This document shows positions 1 to 8,802 of a DNA stretch of 26,759 bases, one piece after another. Location: the NCBI GenBank assembly GCA_002261195.1, contig MVBO01000175.1, positions 1 to 26,759 of the forward strand. The letters are read 5' to 3'. The first letter of the stretch is position 1; each line of letters opens with the position of its first letter. The position numbers and the translations under genes were made by a program. The notes under the pieces are model-generated. The model did no database searches. It was given only the letters and a program-made list of their open reading frames with translations, and had not been told where the DNA came from. Source of the stretch: Bifiguratus adelaidae (taxonomy: Eukaryota; Mucoromycota; Endogonomycetes; Endogonales).

Positions 1-492
1 TCAAAGCTGAATAAGGACAAGACCAACAACGGCAAACTGCCCATTATCATTGCCGGTGACTTCAATTCGGTGACAGGCTCTGGTGTGTACGATTATGTGT
101 CCAAGGGCTCAGTCAGTGCCGACCATGAAGATTTGCAAGACCACGATTACGGATCGTTCACCGCATCGGGCTTGAGTCATAACCTTAGCTTGAGGAGTGC
201 GTACGCCAATGGCGTCGAGCTGCCTTTCACCAATTTTGTGCCTGGATTTGAAGGCGTGATTGATTACATCTGGTACACGACATCCTCACTCTCTGTCTCC
301 GGACTCTTGGGACCGGTGGATAAGTCATACTTGGGACGCATTGTTGGATTTCCTCATGCGCACTATCCATCAGAGTAAGTGAACTATTTTTCAACTTTCC
401 TATCCATCGTCTAACGTTATCATAGTCACGTATGCATCTTGGCCGAATTCAAGTTGCGTTCTAAACCCGAGACACGCGAGGCAAAGTTCTAG
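1..492 (+). CDS. CCR4: CCR4-like endonuclease/exonuclease/phosphatase-family nuclease, C-terminal part
   Basis: This is the 3' end of a gene that begins left of the window. Frame 1 is open from base 1 to 374. A 51-nt intron (375-425, GTAAGT...CATAG) follows, and the last exon, 426-492, ends in TAG. The joined protein shows the EEP nuclease signatures: GDFNS with the catalytic Asp, then DYIWY, and a terminal SDH formed exactly across the splice (PHAHYPSDHVCILAEFKL), which carries the catalytic His. This arrangement is typical of the Ccr4 deadenylase catalytic domain, the poly(A)-shortening subunit of the cytoplasmic CCR4-NOT complex. The leucine-rich repeats expected upstream lie outside the window, so related EEP proteins (Ngl/angel type) cannot be fully excluded. 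Known of the family: Mg-dependent 3'-5' removal of mRNA poly(A) tails. Confidence 0.85.
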
Positions 493-628
493 TCCGGATG
501 GAGTGTGTATAGTGTGTATATGATGCTGGCCACTATAGAGGCTCGTTCTGCTTTTCTTTTTCAATTCTCTTTTTGTTTTGTGTCTTTACGTTTGCTTTCT
601 GTAGCATTGGCTTCGATGATCAAATGTA

Positions 629-634
629 AATAAA
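629..634 (+). terminator. candidate polyadenylation signal of the CCR4-like gene
   Basis: AATAAA lies 137 bp after the CCR4-like stop codon, in an AT-rich stretch just before the next gene. It is a plausible poly(A) signal by position and sequence only. Confidence 0.4.
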
Positions 635-769
635 TGGTATTTGTCCCGAGCTGAGTCCTTTTAAATAGACCCGAAGGCTTAAATGTCTTGGATCACTTGC
701 GTAAATTTTAGGGTCTCTGCTAATATCTGTTTATGGCGCACCAGTCTTGGCTCATCTGTTCGTCTTCAG

Positions 770-1873
770 ATGCAGAAGCCAGACTCTTCTAGCCCTACGT
801 CGGCTTCGCTGGGAGATGCGGAGCGACGTAATGTGACTCAGGGAGCACCGCAACCGACGTTATTGGCAGCTCCTTACTCGCGCGACTCCCCAGTGGTCAA
901 TCATGCTTCAGGCTATCCACCTCCACTCCAGTCGCAAGCAAGCTCATCCAGCTTCTACTCTGCTGCCTATTCATCGCAAATGCCACGCTCTAATAGTGGC
1001 ATGTCTGGTAGTCAAGCTTCTACGCAGAACATGTATCCTCCCACTAACTATCAGAACAATTATCAAAACAACTATTCCATGCCGGACGCGACGCAATATG
1101 GAGGTCAATCCCCATCCTATCCTCCTGCAAACTACGATTACGACTATGCCGATGAATACAACAATAATCATCAACTGGGAAGCGAAACGCAAAAACGAGC
1201 CGCTGCCGCCGCCGCCGCTGCGTCCGTCGTTGGCGCTGAAGAGGAGGATCAGAGCGGCTATCACGATCCACATGCAATTGACTTGAATGATTTTCAGTCA
1301 GAAGAACGGCGTTTGCGTCAAGAACGACAAGCGCGCCAAGGCCCCACGCTTGCAAATGACCAAGAATATTCATCGTATACCCCAGCTCCTGAGGTGAATT
1401 ATCGAGCGCCTCAGCCGCAAATAACCAGGAAACCACCACTTCAGCCCATGTTTCGACCTGCTCCTCCGCCTATTGCGCCTGTTCAAAATGGTTATGCAAA
1501 ACCTGCTTATCCACCCAATCCTTACTATCCGCCTGCTCCTCCTCCACCTGCTCCTCCTCCACCTTCAAGATACCGAGAACGCGATGACGGGTACAATTGC
1601 TGTGGAGGTGGACGCCGTGGTTTGGGGTGCTGTGGTTTCATCGGTCTCCTTCTTGCACTTTTATTGTTGGCAGCTGGCATTGCTTTATACATCCTTTCGA
1701 ATTCGAGCCAATGCGCTGGCGCTTGTTCACCGTTCAACTCCTTTACCAATGGAGCATGCAGTGCCATTTGTACCAAGACGACCTATTACGTTGGTATCGG
1801 GCTCATGTGTCTGGGCGGATTCTGCACGGCATGTTATTTGCTAAAATGCATAGGATGCTGTCGATGCTGCTGA
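770..1873 (+). CDS. Pro/Gln/Tyr-rich protein with Cys-rich C-terminal double membrane segment
   Basis: I do not recognise a named family. Starting at ATG 770 gives 367 aa. Residues 1 to about 285 are low-complexity and probably disordered: Ser/Thr-rich, then Asn/Tyr/Gln-rich (NYQNNYQNNY), a poly-Ala tract, a charged RRLRQERQARQ patch and a Pro/Tyr-rich run (YPPAPPPPAPPPP). The last 80 residues hold CCGGGRRGLGCC, a strong hydrophobic helix (GFIGLLLALLLLAAGIALYI), a short loop with paired Cys, a second hydrophobic segment and a KCIGCCRCC end. The Cys clusters flanking membrane segments suggest S-palmitoylation and disulfides; the long N-tail is probably cytosolic. An in-frame ATG at 683 would add 29 unlike residues. 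It lies beside a TTTAAATA box and a possible leader intron (700-743), so I prefer 770. Confidence 0.65.
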   Translation: MQKPDSSSPTSASLGDAERRNVTQGAPQPTLLAAPYSRDSPVVNHASGYPPPLQSQASSSSFYSAAYSSQMPRSNSGMSGSQASTQNMYPPTNYQNNYQNNYSMPDATQYGGQSPSYPPANYDYDYADEYNNNHQLGSETQKRAAAAAAAASVVGAEEEDQSGYHDPHAIDLNDFQSEERRLRQERQARQGPTLANDQEYSSYTPAPEVNYRAPQPQITRKPPLQPMFRPAPPPIAPVQNGYAKPAYPPNPYYPPAPPPPAPPPPSRYRERDDGYNCCGGGRRGLGCCGFIGLLLALLLLAAGIALYILSNSSQCAGACSPFNSFTNGACSAICTKTTYYVGIGLMCLGGFCTACYLLKCIGCCRCC

Positions 1874-2101
1874 TGTATCACCATGTTACTCTAATCTCTA
1901 GGATACTGTGTACATTAGTTACCATCTCTATATACTATTGCCATTTTCTTCTCGACACATCGCGGCATGATGAAGGAATGTCTGTGCATCAGAGAATGGT
2001 CAATATCAGGTCTGTAGGGATTGATACACGACGAAGGTGTGTAGTTTATTCAATTAAGCCTCTACATCTACCATCATGCTCGCTTCTACACAGAACAAAC
2101 G

Positions 2102-3064
2102 CTATGCACTCCCAAAGGCCCTGTTCATCTCTGCAATAGCCAAAGCCGTAGCCTCGTTTTGGGTCTCCTCGTTATAGTCCTCTTCATCCGGAAGGCGATT
2201 AATGAACCCGTGGGTGGATCGAGCATACATGCGGTGTACTACATGCACACCGGCATCACGTAATTGATGCGCGAATTGGTTACCTTCCAAGTACAAACTA
2301 TCCCATTCGGCAGTGAAAATGATCGAGGAGGGTAATTGAGCCAACCAGTCTTGAGCAGCAAAGTTGGGAGAGCACAAGGGCTCAGCGCGCTGTTTCGGCC
2401 GGGTATCGGCAGTCAAGAACAGGTTCATCAATGGCAGAGGAATTGATTTTGCTTGACAATCAGCCGAGACACGTTCAAGCTTTTGCTCGTACGGAGTGGT
2501 AAGGTCGACGACTGGGAATATGGAGCAAAGCATCACAAGTTTCGCGGCGATATCCTTTTCTTGCAAAAACTTGAGAGCCACGGTAAAAGCCAGGTTGCCA
2601 CCAGCGCTGAAACCACCAAGAATCACCTTGTTGAGGTCCAGAGAGAAGAGAGTTGCTCCACCATTGGAGGACGTATCAGCTATCCATCGCAAGACTTCGT
2701 AGCATTGATTCATTGCTGCGGGGTAGGAATGTTCAGGCGCCTTGCAATAGTCTGGAGATATCACGACAGCTCCAGTATTTTCAGAGACAAGACGACACCA
2801 AGCATTGTCCATTTCCGGTTTGAAGATCACCCAGCCACTACCATGCATATGGAGGTGGACGGGATGTTTCGCGTCAGGCTTCCAGTGGGATGGTCTGTAG
2901 ACCAGGATTCGCAACGATCCAGCTTTGGTATTCAATGTCATTTCCTCATAGTCACTACCGCCGTCGGTATGCATGAGTGGATTCATAATTGATCTCCAGT
3001 GTTCCGCTTGAGAAACAATGGGCAATGTAGATTCTCGAGTTTCTTCACTGTGCACGGATGCCAT
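2102..3064 (-). CDS. alpha/beta hydrolase-3 (hormone-sensitive-lipase family), copy 1
   Basis: An intronless 320-aa carboxylester hydrolase with the HSL-type fold. The nucleophile elbow is GFSAGG (Ser153), the acid is Asp255 in EWDSLYLE and the base is His285 in STHGF. The oxyanion-hole motif is HGSG (74-77) instead of the usual HGGG. The family hydrolyses short- to medium-chain acyl esters and some lactones or carbamates; the substrate here is unknown. The frame is open far upstream, but ATG 3064 is chosen because a TATAAAA box sits 42 bp before it and homology with the neighbouring copy begins there. No signal peptide is visible, so it is probably cytosolic. It is the most distal of three same-strand paralogues and resembles copy 2 closely (PDYCKAPEH-type block, RWIADTS, NGGATL). 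Confidence 0.85.
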   Translation of the reverse strand: MASVHSEETRESTLPIVSQAEHWRSIMNPLMHTDGGSDYEEMTLNTKAGSLRILVYRPSHWKPDAKHPVHLHMHGSGWVIFKPEMDNAWCRLVSENTGAVVISPDYCKAPEHSYPAAMNQCYEVLRWIADTSSNGGATLFSLDLNKVILGGFSAGGNLAFTVALKFLQEKDIAAKLVMLCSIFPVVDLTTPYEQKLERVSADCQAKSIPLPLMNLFLTADTRPKQRAEPLCSPNFAAQDWLAQLPSSIIFTAEWDSLYLEGNQFAHQLRDAGVHVVHRMYARSTHGFINRLPDEEDYNEETQNEATALAIAEMNRAFGSA

Positions 3065-3105
3065 GTGTAATGAGATGGTTGAAGATGACAAGGTCTTGAT
3101 CCTCC

Positions 3106-3112
3106 TTTTATA
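3106..3112 (-). promoter_or_regulatory. TATA box of hydrolase copy 1
   Basis: TATAAAA on the minus strand, 42 bp upstream of ATG 3064. It supports that start over the longer open frame. Confidence 0.6.
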
Positions 3113-3560
3113 CCTTGAGCGTGACAAGCCATTGAAGCGCGTTAACCACGGCCAAGATGGGTCAGAGTGATTAAGCAAGAGGTGAATTGCGCTTTGAGCG
3201 ATTATGTTTCCTTTTTGGGCGCGATTGATACTCCAGGAACGGTAGCGGCCGGCAAGTTGTCGCCGTACCGTCAGTGGTATTTTTTCACACCTGCATGACC
3301 CTCGTATCATGATGGCTAGATTGTCCAATATGATCGACATCCTTCCGAGCCCGTTTGTCGCGTCGGAACCATGTAATAGTGGCGAGCCCGAAATTCTCGG
3401 AGGCGAAAGATGATCGACGGGTAAAAGAGAACACGTCCTTCATAAAAATGGGTATCTCTTTAGCAATATAGCAACAAACTAGCAACTATCTTCATGGTAC
3501 ATCCCCGTGTTTACATGCTTTGCATCCTTGACCGTCAAAATAGTACATGCCACAGCAAAA
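3113..3560. other. intergenic, no gene seen
   Basis: About 450 bp between hydrolase copies 1 and 2. Only short frames without protein-like composition are present. It should hold the upstream promoter of copy 1 and the 3' end of copy 2. Confidence 0.6.
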
Positions 3561-4520
3561 TTAGGCAAAGGCTTTCTTGAGCTCCGACATGGACAAGACG
3601 ATCGACGCTTCTTTGGTCTCTGGGTTGTAATCGGGTTGACCAGGTCTCCGATAGGTGAAGCCATGTATCGAATTAGGGTAGAGTTGAAAAACAACATCGA
3701 CCCCAGCTTGACGTAATTGATCCGCAAATTCTTGGGCTTCCACGTAGAGACAATCCAAATCTGCCGCGAGAACCAAGGTTCGTGGAAATTGCGCCAAGTC
3801 TCCGTTGGACGCATATTTGGGGGAGCACAAGGGTTCACCTTCGCGACCCGGTACGGTGTATGCGACATTGTAGAGGTGAGCCATCGGCTCGGGGATGGAT
3901 TTGGTCTGAACATGAGGGGAAACACGTTTCATCTTGTCTGCATAGGGTGTAACAAGATCAATGGCCGGATAGATGGCGTTCAACAAGACAAGTTTCGCCG
4001 AGATGTCCTTGTCTTGAATGAATTTGAGAGCAGTCGTCAAGGTCAGGTTGCCACCAGCGCTGAACCCACCAATGGCCACTTTTTCGGGGTTTAACGAGCA
4101 GAGTGTCGCTCCGCCATCTGCAGAGGTATCTGCAATCCATCGGAGGATCTCGTAGCATTGCTCAAGAGCCTCTGGGTAAGGATGTTCCGGCGCCTTGCAG
4201 TAATCGACCGCGACGACCACACACCCGACCTCGTCTGCCACACGACGACACCAGAAATTGTCCATCTCCGGTCGCCCAATGGTCCAACCACCTCCATGGA
4301 TGTTGTAGTAGACTGGCCAAGGCGCCTTCGCGGTGGAGGTCTCTGGCTTGTACATAAGGAGTCGTACAGGACCCGCTTTGGTATTCAACGGTCGCTCTTC
4401 ATAGGCCCCTCCACCTCCTGTGTATACAGCAGCGTTAGCTAGAGTGCGCCATGTTTTTGCTTGAACGCTGATGGGCAAATAGGATAGGGTGTAAGCGAGG
4501 CCATTGATAAAGGCATCCAT
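3561..4520 (-). CDS. alpha/beta hydrolase-3 (hormone-sensitive-lipase family), copy 2
   Basis: An intronless 319-aa HSL-type hydrolase with a complete catalytic set: oxyanion HGGG (75-78), Ser154 in GFSAGG, Asp256 in DLDCLYVE and His286 in SIHGF. It is clearly the paralogue of copy 1 (shared EMDN.WCR, VDYCKAPEHPYP, LRWIADTS and KFIQDKDI-type blocks), so the pair arose by local duplication. ATG 4520 is preceded 51 bp upstream by a CTATAAGG box. No signal peptide or membrane segment is seen. It presumably hydrolyses esters in the cytosol; the substrate is not predictable from sequence. Confidence 0.87.
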   Translation of the reverse strand: MDAFINGLAYTLSYLPISVQAKTWRTLANAAVYTGGGGAYEERPLNTKAGPVRLLMYKPETSTAKAPWPVYYNIHGGGWTIGRPEMDNFWCRRVADEVGCVVVAVDYCKAPEHPYPEALEQCYEILRWIADTSADGGATLCSLNPEKVAIGGFSAGGNLTLTTALKFIQDKDISAKLVLLNAIYPAIDLVTPYADKMKRVSPHVQTKSIPEPMAHLYNVAYTVPGREGEPLCSPKYASNGDLAQFPRTLVLAADLDCLYVEAQEFADQLRQAGVDVVFQLYPNSIHGFTYRRPGQPDYNPETKEASIVLSMSELKKAFA

Positions 4521-4570
4521 GAGGGTGAAGGTGTGAAAAAGAGGCGCGCGTGCGATGACCTTGACAACTT

Positions 4571-4577
4571 CCTTATA
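4571..4577 (-). promoter_or_regulatory. TATA-like box of hydrolase copy 2
   Basis: TATAAGG on the minus strand, about 50 bp before ATG 4520, mirroring the spacing at copy 1. Confidence 0.45.
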
Positions 4578-4852
4578 GGGAAAAATCCTTTGGTCGGTAA
4601 TCGAGTGACCTTCAACATGACTCTTTTATCCTTTTCGAAGATTGCCGTTCCGACCTGCGCAAACTATCGATTACCTGATGCATCACAGCTGGTGCCATTC
4701 GGAAACCCCTTAGACCTATATCTGTCCCGCGCCTTGGCAGCAGGATAGGGGTATAACATGATGTAAATGTACAACAAACAATGTGATGTACAAGCACAAA
4801 GGGAAGCAAGAGTGATGATGACATCCCTCTGTCCAACAGGCCAAAGATACGG
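4578..4852. other. intergenic, no gene seen
   Basis: Upstream part of the copy 2 promoter and the 3' flank of copy 3. The only frames are short and unconvincing. Confidence 0.55.
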
Positions 4853-5791
4853 CTAACGACCCTCATAGACATCCAATACTTCGCGCACCAGCATCTCAAA
4901 CGCTTCCCGCTTGGCCTCCTCATTGTACCCATATTCATGAGGATTCTTGTGGGTAAAGGCATGAACGGCATCCCTAAATAACCGGTACCGCACCGCAACG
5001 CCTGCGTTTTCCAATGCCGTCTTGAACGCCTCGGTTTCAACCATCAGGGCATCCTTATCGCCCACCATGAGCAAGGTACGTGGAAAGCGGGCCAATAAGG
5101 CTGGGTCCGCCAAGGCGGGTGAGCAGGTGGGATGGATTCGGTCGGCGGGATTGGGACAATAGCATTCGATAAAGAATTGGGCTAGTCGCGTCGATATGGG
5201 ATCATAGCGTGCTTTTGGCGGGGCCTGTGTCATCTTGGTCCAAAAGTCGGTCTGGAGATCTAGTAAAGGATATATGGAAGCCAGCAAGAGAGGCGAAAGA
5301 TCCATGTCCTTGTCTTGTAATAACTTAAGCATGAGAGCCAAGATCAAATTGCCGCCTGCGCTGAAACCACCCATGGCTAAACGTCCATCTAGACTAAGCT
5401 GCGTCGCACCTCCGGTGGGAGAGGTGTCTGACAGCCAGCGGACAACTTCATAAATTTCCTCGAGGGCTGTCGGCCACGGTTTCTCGGGTGCTTTGGCGTA
5501 GGCAACGGATACGACGACTGCACCTGTCCGATCGGCAATGCCGCGACAGAAAAAATTGTCAATGTCGGCAAAACCAAGGATGAACCCACCGCCGTGGAGA
5601 TTGAGGTAGAGCGGATAAGTCGTTTTGGGTGTCGAAGGTGGATAGATGAGAACACGTACGGGTCCGACGCATGTCACGATGGTCTGCACTTTGACAACGC
5701 CAGCGCCATCAGTCCGAAAGAACGGACTAACCAGGGCACGTAACGCTTTCGCTTTGGTCATTCTGGACCATAGCCTACCCATATCCCACAT
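4853..5791 (-). CDS. alpha/beta hydrolase-3 (hormone-sensitive-lipase family), copy 3
   Basis: An intronless 312-aa HSL-type hydrolase, more diverged than copies 1 and 2. Oxyanion HGGG is at 66-69, Ser144 in GFSAGG, Asp247 in GDKDALMVE and His277 in AVHAFTH. The PDYCKAPEH block of the other copies is VAYAKAPEK here. The predicted role is a cytosolic carboxylester hydrolase of unknown substrate. Its ATG lies only 57 bp after the stop codon of the phosphodiesterase gene on the same strand, so its promoter must overlap that gene's 3' end. AT-rich stretches in the gap (GAATATTTCG, CATAAGAC) are the only TATA-like candidates. Confidence 0.85.
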   Translation of the reverse strand: MWDMGRLWSRMTKAKALRALVSPFFRTDGAGVVKVQTIVTCVGPVRVLIYPPSTPKTTYPLYLNLHGGGFILGFADIDNFFCRGIADRTGAVVVSVAYAKAPEKPWPTALEEIYEVVRWLSDTSPTGGATQLSLDGRLAMGGFSAGGNLILALMLKLLQDKDMDLSPLLLASIYPLLDLQTDFWTKMTQAPPKARYDPISTRLAQFFIECYCPNPADRIHPTCSPALADPALLARFPRTLLMVGDKDALMVETEAFKTALENAGVAVRYRLFRDAVHAFTHKNPHEYGYNEEAKREAFEMLVREVLDVYEGR

Positions 5792-5848
5792 GTTGCAAGC
5801 AAAAGAGTCTTATGATTCGAAATATTCTACATCCGATGGCTTTGTCTC

Positions 5849-8238
5849 TCAATGTGCCATACGCGAGTCCCATGTGCGCTTGTTCTCGTGGATAAAGTCG
5901 AGCGTATACGCCATTTCTGCGTGCCTGTCAGATGGAAGGAGAAAGAAGCGGACGATTAGCTTACCTGGTAATACGTTGGCAACCGCGGTGAACAAGGGCA
6001 GGGAAAGTGAGGAAATGAACATGGTTTGACCTTCAGCCATGGACAACTTGCCCCGATCATTCATTGGTAGAACGGGCATGCCCATACTTTTCTCCAGATC
6101 GCCTTGATTGGCAAATTCTTCGACCAACGCTTCCGTCCACCGAGAGGATATCGGGAATGGCCGCGACTATGGAGGACATGAGATGAGTGTCTGCCTAGCG
6201 TCCTTGTCCCTTTTATTACTTACCACATTGGAGATATCGGCACATTTGATCAATGCACCGCAGAGAATAAACCTTTCCGTTTCTGATATTGAAGGCTCAA
6301 GCAGCGCATGTCCATTGGCCTGTAGCCGGCCAAACTGATCCTGGATCTTGCGAACATAATCTGCATGGATGCCCATGTCCGTCGCCAGTATTGTATTGAT
6401 AACAAGTCTTCGGAATTCTGTCGAATGGGGAAGGGAAAAGAACACGAGAAAGAGGGTGTTAAACCAGACACATGAGCACAAGTTTACAAATAAGCCCACA
6501 CCGAAAGCGGGGCTTACCGAAATAATCACCATTGCCAATCTTGGATTCTCGAAAACAGTCAAAGCCGTACTGATTCATTAGCTGGAAAAGCGACATGGCG
6601 TGGAAACTCTCCAGCACCGAACGGTCATTGTACAATTCTGCCAAGGGTGTGCACCCATTCACCAGGAACATATTGTTCACACCCGGATGGAAGACATCGT
6701 GGCCGATACTGGAAACAATAAGAGCCAAGATATCGCGCGGCCTCAAGACATCTTGTAGAGCAACGCCATACTTGGCTTTGGACTCGGTAGCGGCCTTGGG
6801 ACAAACAAACATGTCTGCCTGATTTGGATCCATCGGCTGGAGGAGCCGGAGCTTGCACAAAAAGTAATACATGGCTTGCAACACGTCTACGGCGTGAGCA
6901 AAATTGTGAAACGGGTTTGTCTCATGGTAGCTGTTTCGGATAGCCAAGATGAATTGCTGCAGATGCTCTATGAGAGACATTAGACAAATTTCCAAGTAAC
7001 ACGGCGATTACTGACCATCGTCGGTATTCCTGATCATTTCCAAGCCATTAAGGCGCATCACTTGCTGAAAAATTAAGAACACACATCGCAACAAATCATC
7101 TTCTGCTAGATCGTGCGGTATAAAGTCCCAACTGGAAAGACGGCTTGCGAGATATTCTAATCGCTCGGCCGAAGTGGTTGGATCCATGCTATGCAAGTTT
7201 ATCAGGCCTGATTTGGGCATCTCCATTCTGTGTCGCACCCACCTTGGAAAATTATCCACCGGTACCGAAAACCTGTGTGGCGAATAATAACTCGAGAGTA
7301 GCTCGCGTAGCCTATTGTTGTTGCTTAGTCATCTTGCATCCTTGTAGCTTTATGCGTATGCACATACCCCGCATCCCTGACAAATATCTCATGTAACCGG
7401 TCCTTGTGATGGTATGTTTGACCAAGTTGGTTTTCTTGTGCACCTTCATCACTGTAGCCCAACGCTCTATCTGATATGTACAATTTGTTGCGGAAAGGGT
7501 GGTAGCGATGAAGATTCTGACCAAGCAATGGATTGCGTTAAAAGTCCGGAACAGTGGTCCGGTCCGCAAAACACTTACCAAGTAGAGCGTCTTGATTACT
7601 TCCTTACGAATAGGTCTTAGTAGATAATCTGCGGCCCCCATATTCATACACCTTGTCATAAACTTGGTCGAGTCATTACACGAATATACTAGAGGTCCGC
7701 GTCAGTCCGCTTAAACTGCATGCTGCCTTTCCGGCCATAAAATGGTCAGACTTACCCACTGGTACTACATTATGCATCTTTCCATGCTCACGATCCCTAA
7801 CAACTTGCTTCAAAAGCTCTAAACCTGGGAGCTCTCCGTTCCCCATTGACGTATCACAGTTGTTTTGTGAGTTAATGATTGGTTTGTTTTGAGGAGGATG
7901 GGTGACATGAGGTGTGGATGTCGTATCGAGGTTGATGAGGATGATTGTCGGACGATTTACCATGCGCGGCCGCTTCCGAAGTCTCAAAAGAGCGTTTTTC
8001 GGCGAACTAATCGGTATCACTGCATCAAAGTTAGCGCCATCCCGACATGTCAAACACCACGTCTACCTTGACTAAACGCCTGTTGCAAATCACTGCAGAG
8101 CTTAACAGGGCTATCGGGGTTAATGTCGGCATGGACGCCTACACCCATGCCGGACATGCGCATCGTCAATGATGACAAGTCGTTATCGGGTGGAAGGTCA
8201 CCATCGACCAATACCACCGTGCAGCGAGCAGGATCCAT
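5849..8238 (-). CDS. response-regulator receiver domain fused to class I 3',5'-cyclic-nucleotide phosphodiesterase (RegA-like)
   Basis: Nine exons (8238-8067, 8019-7756, 7688-7579, 7516-7368, 7311-7016, 6967-6518, 6417-6224, 6166-5965, 5916-5849) join to 634 aa with no leftover frame; the introns are 47-100 nt. Residues 1 to about 180 form a receiver domain: acidic pair in VVLVDGD (Asp12, Asp14), Asp89 ending ILINLD, Ser148 ending a beta-4-like strand, and ADYLLRP, where Arg170 replaces the conserved Lys. An Asn/Pro-rich insert of about 30 residues follows Asp89. Residues about 255-600 are the PDEase_I domain: HNFAHAVD (351-358), GHDVFHPG (His420/Asp421), ATDMGIH and KCADISNV (Asp541), the metal-binding HD-fold set. 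The predicted reaction is hydrolysis of cAMP and/or cGMP to the 5'-monophosphate, possibly gated by phosphorelay. The last intron uses an acceptor 8 nt beyond the first AG, giving VLPEMAYTLDF as in relatives. Confidence 0.88.
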
Positions 8239-8626
8239 AGCACTTACTGCATCGGTGTCATCAAAATTTCCACACGAGGAAGAAGCACGTTGACAACACG
8301 TTGTAGGCGCGCAAGTGAAGCACGTTGTTTGGTATGATCAATTTCCTAGTGCGCGTGACTTTTGAAGGGACTGCGTGCAATGCATGTGGAACAATTTTAT
8401 TCGGATGATTGGATATGGAATATGCCTAGGACGGGATCGGAATGAATATGGAATGGTCAGAGAGATGTGTGTTTGAGCCTAAACCTCCGACTTGAACCCC
8501 CCGCGATAGCGATAACAAGCAACCCCAAGAAATGTCACGCAAAAATCACGTGCTTCAAGCCCTAACCCCATTGATCGGTCGTAGTAAACTCTATATTATA
8601 TTACTATAGAATTTATCCGAAAAGGA
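8239..8626. other. intergenic region upstream of the phosphodiesterase and of tRNA-Asn
   Basis: No gene seen. The in-frame stretch before ATG 8238 has no further ATG before a stop. An AT-rich block at 8591-8610 lies 17-36 bp before the tRNA and may serve as an upstream Pol III element. Confidence 0.5.
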
Positions 8627-8701
8627 GCTTCCGTGGCGCAATTGGTTTAGCGCGTCTGACTGTTAATCAGGAGGTTGGTGGTTCGATCCCACCCGGGAGC
8701 G
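8627..8701 (+). tRNA. tRNA-Asn (anticodon GTT)
   Basis: A 75-nt cloverleaf. The acceptor stem GCTTCCG/CGGGAGC has one T-G pair, the discriminator is G, and the anticodon stem TCTGA/TCAGG encloses loop CTGTTAA with anticodon GTT at 8662-8664. The T-arm is GTGGTTCGATCCCAC-like. Internal A-box (TGGCGCAATTGG) and B-box (GGTTCGATCCC) promoter elements are present. There is no intron and no encoded CCA. It delivers asparagine to AAC/AAU codons. Confidence 0.96.
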
Positions 8702-8706
8702 TGCTC

Positions 8707-8713
8707 TTTTTTT
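8707..8713 (+). terminator. RNA polymerase III terminator of tRNA-Asn
   Basis: A run of seven T residues starts six bases after the tRNA discriminator base, the usual Pol III stop signal. Confidence 0.8.
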
Positions 8714-8802
8714 GTTCTCATCTTCATTAATTGCCATGTCCTTGCAAGGGCTTATTGTTTGTGCATGATTCCATGAGATGACGCAAACGTCTATGCTGTA
8801 TT

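Noticed and set aside
505-522. Short GTGTATA repeats after the CCR4-like stop
   Set aside because: A simple low-copy repeat in a 3' UTR with no sign of function.
683-769. In-frame upstream ATG extending the Cys-rich membrane protein by 29 residues
   Set aside because: The added residues are unlike the rest, and the segment contains a plausible leader intron (700-743). It is kept as an alternative start only.
971-1439. Antisense and alternate-frame open stretches across the Pro-rich gene
   Set aside because: They are by-products of the biased codons of the low-complexity region and have no family features.
3065-3340. Long N-terminal extension of hydrolase copy 1
   Set aside because: A TATAAAA box lies inside it and the paralogue has no such extension. 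The extension is open by chance.
5917-5964. First AG of the last phosphodiesterase intron (acceptor 8 nt earlier)
   Set aside because: It shifts the frame away from the conserved C-terminal helix. The later acceptor gives a 48-nt intron and the family-like end.
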